Assembly: GCA_024636495.1 (NCBI GenBank)
Contig: JAGXGZ010000050.1
Location: 1 to 64,000, forward strand
DNA from: Roseobacter sp.
Lineage (GTDB): Bacteria; Pseudomonadota; Alphaproteobacteria; Rhodobacterales; Rhodobacteraceae
DNA length: 64,000 nucleotides
Direction of reading: 5' to 3'
Below, piece by piece: positions 46,053-55,754 of the stretch. The notes beneath the pieces were generated by a model. That model was not told the DNA's origin. It made no database searches and worked only from the letters and a program-made list of their open reading frames with translations. Position numbers and translations under genes: made by a program. The stretch's first letter is position 1. Each line of letters opens with the position of its first letter.

Positions 46053-47039
46053 CTACCCATGTACCTTAAGAACGATTTTGCCGATATGCCCGCTGGTTTC
46101 CATTCGGGCATGCGCATCGGCGGCGTTTTCAAATTCGTATTCGCTGTCCATCACTGGTGCGATCTTGCCTGCATCCAGCAGCGGCCAGACATGTTGAAGC
46201 AACTGTTCAGCGATTCGCGCCTTGGCCAGATCACTTTGCGGGCGCAAAGTGCTGCCGGTCATCGTGAGACGGCGGGTCATCAACGTGGCAAAGTTTACCT
46301 CGACCTTGGGGCCGGACAGAAAGGCGATTTGCACCAGCCGCCCGTCTTCTGCCAATGCGGACAAGTTGCGCGGAATGTAATCACCGCCAACCATATCAAG
46401 GATCAGGTCTGCCCCACCTTCGGCTTTCAGCACATCCACAAAATCGGTGTCGCGGTAGTTGATCGCCGCTTCGGCGCCCAGCTTGGCGCAGGCGGCGCAT
46501 TTGGTGTCGGTTCCCGCAGTTGCAAAGACGCGGGCGCCAAATTCACGCGCCAGCTGGATTGCCGTCGTGCCGATGCCGGACGATCCTCCGTGGACCAAGA
46601 ACCGCTCGCCCGCCTTGAGGCCACCGCGCATGAAGACGTTGGACCAGACGGTAAAGAACGTCTCGGGCAGGCAGGCCGCTTCTTTCATGCCCATCCCTTT
46701 TGGCACGGGCAAACAATGCGCCGCAGGCGTCGCCACGTATTCGGCATAGCCACCACCGGGCAGCAAAGCGCAAACTTTATCACCAACGTCCAGCCCTGAC
46801 ACACCCTCGCCGATCGCGTAAATTTCGCCCGACGCCTCAAGCCCCGGCAGATCGCTGGCCGTAGGGGGCGGCGCGTACATGCCTGCGCGTTGCAGCGCAT
46901 CGGGGCGGTTCACACCAGCATAAGCGACCTTGATCACCACCTGGCCGTGGGCGGGCGTGGGCATAGCGCGCTCGGTGGATTGAAGAACTTCGGGACCGCC
47001 AGCTTTGGTGATCTCGATCGCACGCATAGTGTCTGACAT
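46053..47039 (-). CDS. NAD(P)H quinone oxidoreductase (PIG3/TP53I3-like)
   Basis: Another MDR-family enzyme, of the PIG3 group: AIEITKAGGPEVLQSTERAMP at the N terminus, GVNRPDALQRAGMYAPPPTAS, and the nucleotide site RFLVHGGSSGIGTTAIQLA. At 328 residues it is of normal length. It precedes the QorA-like gene; the two are paralogues of distinct subfamilies, not a recent duplication. Confidence 0.92.
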   Translation of the reverse strand: MSDTMRAIEITKAGGPEVLQSTERAMPTPAHGQVVIKVAYAGVNRPDALQRAGMYAPPPTASDLPGLEASGEIYAIGEGVSGLDVGDKVCALLPGGGYAEYVATPAAHCLPVPKGMGMKEAACLPETFFTVWSNVFMRGGLKAGERFLVHGGSSGIGTTAIQLAREFGARVFATAGTDTKCAACAKLGAEAAINYRDTDFVDVLKAEGGADLILDMVGGDYIPRNLSALAEDGRLVQIAFLSGPKVEVNFATLMTRRLTMTGSTLRPQSDLAKARIAEQLLQHVWPLLDAGKIAPVMDSEYEFENAADAHARMETSGHIGKIVLKVHG

Positions 47040-47132
47040 GATATGATGCCTCCTTGGGTCTATTCTGTTGGACCCAACATAAGCCTACAAATTTTGGCGT
47101 ACAGTGCGAACTGATGAGCGTCAGGAAACCCC

Positions 47133-47729
47133 TCAAAGTCCGCCGCGAGCGCGCAAGGCTTCGGCCACATGTTCGGCGTCATCGATGGCAAGAACAGCGA
47201 ACGGAATAATCGTGCGCCAGCCCAACCGCCTCGCCGATCTCGCACGCCACGACAGCGCGAGCATCTGCCCCTTTTCCACCAACACCGGAATAAAGCGGAT
47301 CACCATAGCGATGGCCAGTTCAAGGCTGCGGGTCCCAAGCCCGACCTTGCGCAGGGGTGCGGTCAGCCAAGTCACGACATCCACCATCTGCGACAGCTTG
47401 GTTGTCATCGTCACCAGATTTGCAAGGGCTACAGCGCTGATCATCCGCATCGCAATCACCGCACCGTTTTCAAAATCAGCGGTCACCACATGCCACAACA
47501 GGATCAACACCAAAAACGGCCAGAGAATCCGCAAACGCGACAGGCCTGTTTGCAAAAACTGCCGTCCGGGCGTGGCATATATCAGCAGGGTGCCACTAAG
47601 GATCAGTATCTGGAACCAAAGTGCTTCAAAGCTGAATAAAACCAACGTCGCGGCACAAAGCCCGGCCAGCTTTGCGCCTGCGGGCCAGCCGTGCGCCCGC
47701 GTCTTAACCGGCGAGGTGAGTGAAATCAT
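47133..47729 (-). CDS. bioN: ECF transporter T component (BioN-like)
   Basis: A 198-residue membrane protein of the CbiQ/BioN family, with about five helices and the coupling motif SWRARSARRLGW, as seen in short T components. It partly overlaps the ATPase gene upstream, and the start at 47729 has GGGAGCG. In Rhodobacter the BioMNY transporter takes up biotin; here no bioY is beside it. The substrate is thus uncertain. Confidence 0.75.
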   Translation of the reverse strand: MISLTSPVKTRAHGWPAGAKLAGLCAATLVLFSFEALWFQILILSGTLLIYATPGRQFLQTGLSRLRILWPFLVLILLWHVVTADFENGAVIAMRMISAVALANLVTMTTKLSQMVDVVTWLTAPLRKVGLGTRSLELAIAMVIRFIPVLVEKGQMLALSWRARSARRLGWRTIIPFAVLAIDDAEHVAEALRARGGL

Positions 47730-48429
47730 CAGTCGCTCCCAGGTCTTGCATGCGTGTAACAAAGCTTTGGATCACAGAACCCGTGTCGCCATCCTGTGCC
47801 ACACGGCCCTCCTCAATCCAGATCACCCTGTCGTAGCCTGACAGGTGGGACGGGTCATGCGTAATGTGGACCAAATGCGCTTCAAGCTGCGACAGCACCC
47901 GCGTGAGGTGAAGCGTCGTCGGGATATCAAGCCCGGCAAAGGGTTCATCAAGAATAATCAGTTTTGGCTGCATGGCGAGGATCGACATCAAGCACACCAA
48001 CTGCCGTTGTCCTTGGGACAGCTGGTGAATTGCCGCCTTGGCCCAATGACTGCGGTCAAAGCGGGCCAGCATCGCTGCCGTGTTCACCGCCGCTTCAGCG
48101 TTGGATTGGCCAAGCTGCGTCAGACCAAAGCTGATTTCCTCTTCGACCGTCGGAAAAATGATTTGATGATCGGGGTTCTGAAACAAGATACCAACAAGGC
48201 GCAACGCAGCTTTGCGGTCTTTGCCTACATCGACGCCTGCGATCCGTGCCGCGCCCGACGTGGCGGGCACCAACCCCGCCAAAAGCCGCGCCAAAGATGT
48301 TTTACCAGAGCCGTTGCGCCCGACGATGCCAATCCGGCGTTCGCTGGCATGCAATGTCACATCATGCAAGACATGCACCCCGTTTGGCGCAAAGGATATG
48401 TTGGTCAGCTCAATAAGCGCAGAGGACAT
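47704..48429 (-). CDS. bioM: ECF transporter ATPase (BioM-like)
   Basis: A 241-residue ABC ATPase. Walker A is GIVGRNGSGKTSL, the Q-loop is in ILFQNPDHQIIFPT, the signature is LSQGQRQLV, Walker B is LIILDEPFAGLD, and the switch His is in VHITHDPSH. The Q-loop FQNPDHQI is typical of ECF A components. Its gene overlaps the T component by 26 bases. No S component lies within the operon. Confidence 0.85.
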   Translation of the reverse strand: MSSALIELTNISFAPNGVHVLHDVTLHASERRIGIVGRNGSGKTSLARLLAGLVPATSGAARIAGVDVGKDRKAALRLVGILFQNPDHQIIFPTVEEEISFGLTQLGQSNAEAAVNTAAMLARFDRSHWAKAAIHQLSQGQRQLVCLMSILAMQPKLIILDEPFAGLDIPTTLHLTRVLSQLEAHLVHITHDPSHLSGYDRVIWIEEGRVAQDGDTGSVIQSFVTRMQDLGATDDFTHLAG

Positions 48430-48512
48430 CGTAGGTTTACCGGCAGCTCAGGCCCGCACAGTTTGCGAACCCGTCGGTGGCTATCAGGTCTGGCGTGTCA
48501 AGAAAAGCCAGC

Positions 48513-49211
48513 CTAGCTGCGCGGGCTAGTCCAACTGCCGGGCAGACCCCTCTTTTGCATCCGCGAGGGCGCTTTGACATGGGACAACAGCCAATTAGGG
48601 CCTGCCATCAGCTTGCTTAGGGTCGGGCTGTTGTTTACCTGCGCCTTTACCTTTTCGATCTGCATCACGTTGTCGATGCGCCGATCCAGAAAGCTCCATG
48701 TCTCGGCATGGCTATCGCTGGTATCGCCCAGCCAATACAGCACTGTGGACGAATACACGGCGCTGAGCGTTGCCCGCTTGGTATACCAGTTTACGTCATT
48801 TGACGTATCGCCCAATGCATCCCATATGGCATCTGATGACCCCCAAATCAGCTTGGCACCGTCAGCGGCGTATTGCGGCAAGGCAAACAGGGTTGTCCCC
48901 CGACGTACCACTTCTTTGTCAGTCACAACTTCCAGCCGAAATCGAACCATCGCGGCGATCTTGTCGCGAAACTTCATCTCGCTCAGGTCTTCTGACTTCA
49001 TCCGCGCAATCATCAGGCCATCGCCACGCTTGTGATAGGCAACAGCGAGATCGACGGACCCGCGTGGGCAAACGGCACGCGCGACGGTCGGGTCGATCTC
49101 GGCCTCTGCGATAGCGGCCTGGAACGTCGCCTCTGACCAGCCGTCGAATGGCACGTGCATCAACGCGGCATCAAGCAGTTGTTCTTTGGGGCTTTGGGCG
49201 GTGTCGGTCAT
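48513..49211 (-). CDS. COQ9 family protein (ubiquinone biosynthesis)
   Basis: Mitochondrial COQ9 and its alphaproteobacterial relatives bind lipid and support Coq7-type hydroxylation in ubiquinone synthesis. The 232-residue protein has the TetR-like N-terminal helices (LLDAALMHVPFDGWSEATFQAAIAE) and the C-terminal ATLSAVYSSTVLYWLGD and FLDRRIDNVMQIEK segments of this family. It is divergent from rpsU, a usual arrangement in Rhodobacterales. Confidence 0.9.
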   Translation of the reverse strand: MTDTAQSPKEQLLDAALMHVPFDGWSEATFQAAIAEAEIDPTVARAVCPRGSVDLAVAYHKRGDGLMIARMKSEDLSEMKFRDKIAAMVRFRLEVVTDKEVVRRGTTLFALPQYAADGAKLIWGSSDAIWDALGDTSNDVNWYTKRATLSAVYSSTVLYWLGDTSDSHAETWSFLDRRIDNVMQIEKVKAQVNNSPTLSKLMAGPNWLLSHVKAPSRMQKRGLPGSWTSPRS

Positions 49212-49326
49212 GGCGGGCCTCCTGATCGGTTAATGGCTGGGCACTAGACAATATAGGGTTTGATTGTTATATGCCCAGTTCCTGCAAATCCTTGCAACTT
49301 CAAACTAGAAAGGTGGTGAAAACCAC

Positions 49327-49533
49327 ATGCAGGTTAGTGTTCGCGACAACAATGTCGATCAGGCCCTTCGGGCTCTGAAGAAAAAGCTACAACGCGAAGG
49401 TGTGTTTCGTGAAATGAGACTCAAAGAGCATTTCGAGAAGCCCTCCGAGAAACGCGTGCGTCAGCAAGCTGAAGCGATACGCCGTTCCCGGAAACTGGCG
49501 CGGAAGAAACTGGAGCGCGAAGGCATGATGTAA
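49327..49533 (+). CDS. rpsU: 30S ribosomal protein S21
   Basis: A 68-residue basic protein starting [20 protein letters not shown], the usual S21 start, with the strongly basic C-terminal helix ([15 protein letters not shown]). S21 aids recognition of the mRNA start site near the 3' end of 16S rRNA. AAAGGTGGTGA precedes the ATG. A strong terminator follows. Confidence 0.97.
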   Translation: MQVSVRDNNVDQALRALKKKLQREGVFREMRLKEHFEKPSEKRVRQQAEAIRRSRKLARKKLEREGMM

Positions 49534-49561
49534 ATCATCGCCAACGACCCATAAGAATATG

Positions 49562-49600
49562 AACCCCCGATGCCCGACGCGGTGCCGGGGGTTTTATTTT
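49562..49600 (+). terminator. Rho-independent terminator of rpsU
   Basis: AACCCCCG (49562-49569) pairs with CGGGGGTT (49586-49593) and is followed by TTATTTT. It sits between convergent rpsU and the SpoIIAA-like gene. Confidence 0.85.
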
Positions 49601-49612
49601 GCATTTCGCGCC

Positions 49613-50341
49613 TTATTCAGCCGTGATCCAAGCCTTGGCAGTGTCAAAATCATTCTTGTCGAAATAATGCGCCTCTTGGCCGATCAGGCGTTTGACGACC
49701 TGCACGACGATCGCCTTCCAACGTGCGTCGCCAACGACAGCAGCCTTGTCCAACTGACCAACATGGTCGCGCACAAGCCGAAAATGCGCCATCATCGCAC
49801 CCAGCCCCTGCCAGCCGTCGAATCGCCGGATATCCAGCAGTAAACGGAATTGGTCGTTGTTGCGGATAAAGGCGTTCAGATCTTCTGTCTCTTCCTCGTA
49901 CACCCCGGCATCAACCTTGCCGACCAATTCTACATGCAGCGCCCCACCCCCCAAATCAGTCTGGTGGATTGCGCCCAGTGATTCAAACAGCCACAGACGG
50001 GCTTCATCCTCGGATCGCTTGCCGAACACGGCAACCGGGCAGGGCATCAGGATGGAAAACGCCCGCACAAGGCGGGTCATCGCCGTATTTGCGGTCACGA
50101 TCGCGACCCTCTCAAAGCCGCTCCAATTGCTCAGGCCCAGCTTTGCATCATCCCAAAGCGCACCCATGGTAAAATCAGTCATGTCCGCCCCAAGAACAAC
50201 CAGCATCCGCACCGCTTCAACCTTTGCCAAGGCTTCATCCAAAGCAGGCATCAAAACCTCGCTATAGTCCTTGTCGGTGATCGGTGCTGTCATGTGCACC
50301 TCAAGCAAGTTTTCCTGCGTCCCAGATTTGACCACGATCAT
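49613..50341 (-). CDS. SpoIIAA-like (STAS-type) protein with two tandem domains
   Basis: The 242-residue protein consists of two SpoIIAA-like (DUF3478) domains of about 120 residues, the first with VHMTAPITDKDYSEVLMPAL and the second with VELVGKVDAGVYEEETEDL. The first ends near VAVFGKRSEDEARLWL and the second near YFDKNDFDTAKAWI, and these ends resemble each other. Proteins of this family are thought to bind lipids or act as regulators. No partner gene is nearby. Confidence 0.8.
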   Translation of the reverse strand: MIVVKSGTQENLLEVHMTAPITDKDYSEVLMPALDEALAKVEAVRMLVVLGADMTDFTMGALWDDAKLGLSNWSGFERVAIVTANTAMTRLVRAFSILMPCPVAVFGKRSEDEARLWLFESLGAIHQTDLGGGALHVELVGKVDAGVYEEETEDLNAFIRNNDQFRLLLDIRRFDGWQGLGAMMAHFRLVRDHVGQLDKAAVVGDARWKAIVVQVVKRLIGQEAHYFDKNDFDTAKAWITAE

Positions 50342-50422
50342 TGTCGATGCTCCTTAAGGGTTTCAAAGTATCGATATGCCATTTGGGATCAAAGTGCTTT
50401 GATCCAGATCACGCTGACCGGG

Positions 50423-50881
50423 TTACACCGGCAAAGCGGTCGTATTGCTGACCGTGCGCAACGCAAAGCTGGACTGCATCTGCCCGACCCCCGGCAGCCG
50501 TGCCAGAAACTGGCGATGGATACGGGCGAAATCTTCGGTATTTTCGGCCACGACCTTGAGCAGATAGTCGGCAGACCCCGCCATCAGATGACATTCAAGC
50601 ACATCGGGAATACGCGCAACGGCCTTTTCAAACGCATCCAGAATTTCGTCGGCCTGCCCTTGTAGTGTGATTTCCACAAAAACGGTGGTCGGCACACCCA
50701 TCTTGCGGGCGTCCAACAAGGCGACGTAGCCACGGATATAACCGTCAGTTTCCAGCCGCTGAACCCGGCGGTGGCAGGCGGACGGTGACAGATGGACAGC
50801 TTCGGACAAGTCAGAATTCGACATGCGCCCGTTGCGTTGCAGGGACGTCAGAATGCGACGATCAATTTCATCAAGGCTCAT
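50423..50881 (-). CDS. Lrp/AsnC family transcriptional regulator
   Basis: A 152-residue regulator. The N-terminal winged helix-turn-helix reads LDEIDRRILTSLQRNGRMSN and LSPSACHRRVQRLETDG; the C-terminal RAM domain has the ligand-binding face around VFVEITLQG and GSADYLLKVVAEN. It is divergent from ald, so it probably activates the alanine dehydrogenase gene in response to alanine or another amino acid (AldR-like). Confidence 0.93.
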   Translation of the reverse strand: MSLDEIDRRILTSLQRNGRMSNSDLSEAVHLSPSACHRRVQRLETDGYIRGYVALLDARKMGVPTTVFVEITLQGQADEILDAFEKAVARIPDVLECHLMAGSADYLLKVVAENTEDFARIHRQFLARLPGVGQMQSSFALRTVSNTTALPV

Positions 50882-51022
50882 CTATGCAATACTCTCGCGG
50901 ATTAGTTTCAATTCTTCGCAGATTATTCCAACTTAGGTCCTTAAAGCGACCCATATTCCGTGCCTAATTGTGTTTAGACGGGCGTATCTTGCCCAAAAGA
51001 CACCCTCAATAGGATAAATCCC

Positions 51023-52141
51023 ATGAAAATCGGTTGCCCAAAAGAGATCAAGCCACAGGAATTTCGCGTAGGCATGACGCCAAACGCTGCATTCGAGGCA
51101 GTTAACCACGGTCACGACGTGATCATCGAGACGGGTGCCGGTATCGGTGCGGGCTTTGAAGACGCCGATTATATTGACGCCGGTGCCACAATCATCGCCA
51201 CTGCCAAGGAAATCTTTGCAACCGCCGACATGATCGTAAAGGTAAAGGAACCCCAAGCGGTCGAACGTAAAATGCTGCGCGAAGGGCAGATCCTGTTCAC
51301 CTATCTGCACCTCGCACCCGACCCCGAGCAGACCAAAGACCTGTTGGCCTCGGGGGCGACCTGCATCGCATATGAAACCGTGACAGACCGTAGCGGTGGG
51401 CTGCCCTTGTTGGCCCCGATGTCCGAAGTTGCGGGCCGTCTGGCCCCGCAGGTCGGTGCGTGGACCTTGCAAAAAGCCAATGGCGGGCGCGGTGTGTTGA
51501 TGGGCGGCGTGCCCGGTGTTGGCCCTGCGCGGGTCGTGGTCATCGGTGGCGGCGTTGTCGGCACACATGCCGCCCGGATCGCCGCTGGTATGGGTGCGGA
51601 TGTGACCGTGCTTGACCGTTCCCTGCCCCGGTTGCGCTATCTTGATGATGTCTATGGCGGTGTATTCAAGACGTCTTATGCGTCGGCTGGCAACACGATC
51701 GAACTGGCACGTGAGGCTGACATGATCATCGGTGCCGTGCTGATCCCCGGTGCCGCCGCACCGAAACTGATCAGCCGCGCACAGCTTAGCGAACTTAAGC
51801 CCGGTGCCGCATTGGTGGACGTGGCGATTGACCAAGGTGGGTGTTTTGAAACATCCAAAGCCACCACACACCAAGACCCGATCTATGAGGTTGACGGCAT
51901 CATGCACTATTGCGTGGCCAACATGCCGGGTGCCGTTGCCCGCACGTCGACCATCGCACTGGGCAATGCGACCATGCCGTTCATGTTGTCGCTGGCAGAC
52001 AAGGGCTGGAAGCAGGCCTGTGCCGATGATCCCCATCTTAAGGCAGGCTTGAATGTTCACGCCGGGCAATTGACCTATGCGGCGGTTGCCGAAGCTTTGG
52101 GAATGGAAGCAATCACAGCCGACCAAGCGATTTCCGGCTGA
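51023..52141 (+). CDS. ald: Alanine dehydrogenase
   Basis: Oxidises L-alanine to pyruvate and ammonia with NAD+. The N-terminal signature is MKIGCPKEIKPQEFRVGMTP, with the active-site Lys and His in VKVKEPQAVERKML and FTYLHLA, and the NAD site is VVVIGGGVVGTHAARIAAGM. The length (372 residues) is usual. It is divergent from the Lrp-type regulator gene and followed by a perfect terminator palindrome. Confidence 0.97.
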   Translation: MKIGCPKEIKPQEFRVGMTPNAAFEAVNHGHDVIIETGAGIGAGFEDADYIDAGATIIATAKEIFATADMIVKVKEPQAVERKMLREGQILFTYLHLAPDPEQTKDLLASGATCIAYETVTDRSGGLPLLAPMSEVAGRLAPQVGAWTLQKANGGRGVLMGGVPGVGPARVVVIGGGVVGTHAARIAAGMGADVTVLDRSLPRLRYLDDVYGGVFKTSYASAGNTIELAREADMIIGAVLIPGAAAPKLISRAQLSELKPGAALVDVAIDQGGCFETSKATTHQDPIYEVDGIMHYCVANMPGAVARTSTIALGNATMPFMLSLADKGWKQACADDPHLKAGLNVHAGQLTYAAVAEALGMEAITADQAISG

Positions 52142-52163
52142 AAATACACCCTTTGGCAGAAAC

Positions 52164-52201
52164 AAAACAGGCCCGCAGAATATTCTGCGGGCCTGTTTTT
52201 T
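52164..52201 (+). terminator. Terminator of ald
   Basis: The 17-base arms 52164-52180 and 52183-52199 form a perfect stem around a two-base centre and end in T. It separates convergent ald and mscL and can act on both. Confidence 0.93.
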
Positions 52202-52223
52202 CAGGCTACCTGATTAAACCAGA

Positions 52224-52655
52224 TTACTTATTGGCAAGCGAATCGCGGATTTGCAGCAGAACGTCCAGCTCGGACGGGCCGGTGTCGACTTCTGGTACCA
52301 TGTCTTGTGGCGCTTCGGCTTTGGCCTTCAGGTTGTTGACGGCTTTTACCAGCATGAAAACAACAAATGCGATGATCAGGAAGTTGATGCAGGCCGTGAT
52401 GAATGCGCCGTAGGCAAAGATCGCAGCGCCTGTTTCGCGTGCAGCATCCAGACCGATACCCGATGCAACGTCACCGGACAAAACAACATATAGGCTGGTG
52501 AAATCTACGCCGCCCAAAACAAGGCCGATGATTGGGTTGATCAGATCGGCAACCAGCGAGCTGACGATCGCGGTAAATGCGGCACCGATGATGATACCGA
52601 CGGCCAAATCCATAACATTACCTTTGGCAATGAAATCTTTGAATTCTTGAAGCAT
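52224..52655 (-). CDS. mscL: Large-conductance mechanosensitive channel MscL
   Basis: A 143-residue two-helix channel opened by membrane tension at hypo-osmotic shock. It begins [20 protein letters not shown], the N-terminal amphipathic helix followed by the pore-lining helix [20 protein letters not shown]; the second helix is about 75-100 ([19 protein letters not shown]). The C-terminal helix is near [12 protein letters not shown] 20-residue-long loop insertion makes it typical of alphaproteobacterial forms. Confidence 0.96.
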   Translation of the reverse strand: MLQEFKDFIAKGNVMDLAVGIIIGAAFTAIVSSLVADLINPIIGLVLGGVDFTSLYVVLSGDVASGIGLDAARETGAAIFAYGAFITACINFLIIAFVVFMLVKAVNNLKAKAEAPQDMVPEVDTGPSELDVLLQIRDSLANK

Positions 52656-52806
52656 AGTGTGTCCCTCGTTTTTATTAATGGCGCTTTGACTTTTGTTAGC
52701 GCTACGATGAGGGGCGTTAGCACAGGTTTGGCAAATTGCTAGAACATTTTTCGAAATAGGCGCAAAACGGGCTTTTAAACCTTCGATTTATCGCTTTTCC
52801 CGCGTT

Positions 52807-53265
52807 TTAGCCCAATTTAACCGGAAGATTGCCGGTCAATACATAGCGCAAGATTTGAACGACCTGCGCGGGTTCACGCGCCACGGCAAGTGCTGCGGCG
52901 TCCAGCTCTTTCAAGGCATGGGCGTGATCGGGACCATGCAAAATCACTAGCGATTTTCCTAATGCAGCAGCAAAACCTGCGTCAAATGCCGCGTTCCATT
53001 GTTTATACTCATCGCCAAAGCGCACGACGACGATATCGGATTCTTCGATCCCCTTGCGTGTGCGGATCGCGTTAAGCTGTGCCCCTTTGCGGTCATGCCA
53101 GAACTTGTCATCCTCGGGCCCCATGATCGCCACGCCACAATCATCACTGGCCGCATGGTCGGTAACAGGCCCATAAAAGCTGATGTCCAGATCGGACGCA
53201 CCGTCGATGATCTGCTCCCGCCAATCGGTATGGATTTCGCCGGAAAGATAAACGTTGAGTGTCAT
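52807..53265 (-). CDS. YtoQ family protein
   Basis: A 152-residue protein starting MTLNVYLSGEIHTDWREQII with SFYGPVTDHAASDDCG, typical of the YtoQ family, which resembles nucleoside 2-deoxyribosyltransferase-like folds. The biochemical role is unknown. It lies 15 bases after pheT and is probably transcribed with it. Confidence 0.9.
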   Translation of the reverse strand: MTLNVYLSGEIHTDWREQIIDGASDLDISFYGPVTDHAASDDCGVAIMGPEDDKFWHDRKGAQLNAIRTRKGIEESDIVVVRFGDEYKQWNAAFDAGFAAALGKSLVILHGPDHAHALKELDAAALAVAREPAQVVQILRYVLTGNLPVKLG

Positions 53266-53280
53266 GTGGATTGCCCTTTT

Positions 53281-55680
53281 TTAGCCGCGCAAAACGCCGC
53301 CAGTGGCTTTGGTGACCTTTTCGATCACCTTTGCGCCGACCGCTTCGATATCCGCGTCTTTCAGTGTGTGTTCATTCGGTTGCATACGCACTGTCAGGGC
53401 CAGTGATTTTTTGCCCTCGCCCACCGTGCCGCCAATAAATTCGTCGAACACCCGCACGTCATTGATGAGCGCCTTGTCGGCCCCCATCGCGGCATTCACC
53501 AATATCAGCGCATCGACGTCGGCATCAACTACAAAGGCAAAGTCACGCTCGACAGCTTGCAAGCTGCTGACTTTCAACGCTGGACGGGTCGCACCGACCT
53601 TGCGCGGCAAAGGAACCTCGGCAGGCCAAATGGTAAAGCCCACGGCAGGCCCTTTGACATTCAGCGCGGCCAGCACGCGGGGGTGAATTTCACCGAACAC
53701 GCCCAATACCTTTTTCGGACCAAGACAAATCTGGCCGTGACGGCCCGGATGCCACCATTCGGCACCATTGCGGTTGATCTGCACCTTTTCAGGGGCGCCG
53801 ATGGCCGACAGGATCGCTTCGACATCGGCCTTGACGTCGAACACATCAACGGAACGCGACGCGGCATGGACATCTTTCGGACCTGTACGGCCCACCAGAA
53901 TACCGCTGATCTGCAAATGCTGTTCACCCGGTTCGCCGCCCGTGAATACCGGCCCGACCTCGAACAGCGCCAGATCGGGGAAACCGCGCGCCTGATTGCG
54001 TGCCGCCGCTTGTAGCAACGCTGGCAATAGCGCAGGGCGCATATGGCTCATGTCATTGCTGATCGGATTTTCCAACCTTGTCGCATCTGTGCCACCGCCA
54101 AACAACGCAGCCGAGGGCTGGTCGATAAAGCTATAGGACACACATTCATTATAGCCCAAGGCAGCACAGGCACGACGTGCAGCAGCCTCGCGGCGCTGCA
54201 TCGGGGACAGCACAGGTTTGGGCACGCCTTCCGTCAAACGTGGCAAGGGGCGGCCTTCCAATTTGGTCAGCGACGCAATCCGCGCGACCTCTTCGACCAG
54301 ATCCGCCTCGCCTTGCACATCGGGGCGCCAGCTGGGGACGTGAGCCATATTGCCCTCAAGTCGGAAGCCCAAGGCGGTCAACGTTTTGCGCTGATCGGCT
54401 TCGGAAATGGTCATGCCAACCAAGGACTGAACCCGCGCAGCGTCCAGTTTGTAAGCGCGCGAAAAGTCGGGAACCTTGCCCGCGACAACAACCTCTGACG
54501 CTTCGCCGCCTGCGTGATCCAGGATCATCCGCGTTGCATGTTCGATGGCGTAGGGTGTCCACTCTGGGTCGATGCCCCGCTCGAACCTGTACCGCGCGTC
54601 CGAGTTGATCTTGAGCGCGCGACCCGTGTACGCGGTGCGCACCGGATCGAAATAGGCGGCCTCGACAAAGACACTGGTCGTATCCATGGTGCAACCAGTT
54701 TCAGCGCCGCCCATGACGCCAGCGATACTCTCGACTTTTTCGGCGTCAGAGATCAGGGTCATGCCTTCGGTGAAGGTATATTCCTTGTCGTCCAGCCCGA
54801 CCAAATTCTCGCCGCCCTTGGCACGGTGGATGCGCAGGGTGTGGCCAGCGATCTTGTCGGCGTCAAAGACGTGCAGAGGACGGTTGCGGTCGTAGGTAAA
54901 GAAGTTCGTGACATCAACGAGAAAGGAAATCGGACGCAGGCCAATCGCACGCAGGGCATCTTGCAGCCAAACGGGCGATGGGCCGTTCTTGACGCCACGG
55001 ATTACGCGCCCGTAGAAAACCGGGCATTGCTCAAGGGTGTCATTATCAATCGATACGGTGACCGGGCAGGGGAATGTGCCTTCGACAGCCGCGGTGTCGC
55101 GGGGTTTCAGCTTGCCCAAGCCGCGTGCCGCCAGATCGCGGGCAATGCCACGTACGCCCAAGGCATCGGGACGGTTGGGGGTAATCGCGATCTCGATCAC
55201 GGGATCAACCTTGGCCGGATCGTTTTTCGCCAGCCAGTCAATGAACCTGTCACCCACCTCGCCCGAAGGCAATTCGATGATGCCGTCGTGCTCCTCGGAC
55301 AGCTCCAGCTCGCGCTCGGACGCCATCATGCCAAAGCTTTCGATACCGCGGATTTTGCCGACACCAATGGTCGTATCAATGCCGGGCACGTAAACGCCGG
55401 GCTTGGCCACAACGACCGTGATCCCCTCGCGGGCGTTTGGCGCGCCGCAAATGATCTGCTGAACGCCCTCGTCGGTTTCAACCTGACAGACTTGCAGACG
55501 GTCTGCATCCGGATGCTTTTCCGCCGACTTCACATAGCCCAGCGTAAATTCCGCCAGCTTGGCACCACGGTCTTCGACGCCTTCAACCTCAAGCCCCAGA
55601 TCGGTAAGGGCATAGGTGATTTCATCAATCGACGCCGTGGTGTCGAGATGGTCTTTGAGCCAGGACAATGTGAATTTCAT
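53281..55680 (-). CDS. pheT: Phenylalanyl-tRNA synthetase beta subunit
   Basis: The large subunit of the (alpha-beta)2 synthetase. In order: N-terminal domain (MKFTLSWLKDHLDT), EMAP-II-like tRNA-binding domain (about 40-150), B3/B4 editing domain (about 210-370), B5 domain (about 400-470), the class II-like core, and the C-terminal FDX-ACB domain (about 700-799) starting KVSSLQAVERDFAFVVD. The length (799) is normal. Unlike the usual layout, two other genes separate it from pheS. Confidence 0.97.
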   Translation of the reverse strand: MKFTLSWLKDHLDTTASIDEITYALTDLGLEVEGVEDRGAKLAEFTLGYVKSAEKHPDADRLQVCQVETDEGVQQIICGAPNAREGITVVVAKPGVYVPGIDTTIGVGKIRGIESFGMMASERELELSEEHDGIIELPSGEVGDRFIDWLAKNDPAKVDPVIEIAITPNRPDALGVRGIARDLAARGLGKLKPRDTAAVEGTFPCPVTVSIDNDTLEQCPVFYGRVIRGVKNGPSPVWLQDALRAIGLRPISFLVDVTNFFTYDRNRPLHVFDADKIAGHTLRIHRAKGGENLVGLDDKEYTFTEGMTLISDAEKVESIAGVMGGAETGCTMDTTSVFVEAAYFDPVRTAYTGRALKINSDARYRFERGIDPEWTPYAIEHATRMILDHAGGEASEVVVAGKVPDFSRAYKLDAARVQSLVGMTISEADQRKTLTALGFRLEGNMAHVPSWRPDVQGEADLVEEVARIASLTKLEGRPLPRLTEGVPKPVLSPMQRREAAARRACAALGYNECVSYSFIDQPSAALFGGGTDATRLENPISNDMSHMRPALLPALLQAAARNQARGFPDLALFEVGPVFTGGEPGEQHLQISGILVGRTGPKDVHAASRSVDVFDVKADVEAILSAIGAPEKVQINRNGAEWWHPGRHGQICLGPKKVLGVFGEIHPRVLAALNVKGPAVGFTIWPAEVPLPRKVGATRPALKVSSLQAVERDFAFVVDADVDALILVNAAMGADKALINDVRVFDEFIGGTVGEGKKSLALTVRMQPNEHTLKDADIEAVGAKVIEKVTKATGGVLRG

Positions 55681-55754
55681 CGCGGGTAACCTCGTGCAAA
55701 TGCTTGAGCCACGGCCTAGCGTTTTATCTGCGCGGTTTCAATGCGGTTAGCGCG

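Noticed and set aside
45066-47039. Tandem quinone oxidoreductases as a recent duplication
   Set aside because: The two proteins differ throughout and belong to separate MDR subfamilies, so they are old paralogues.
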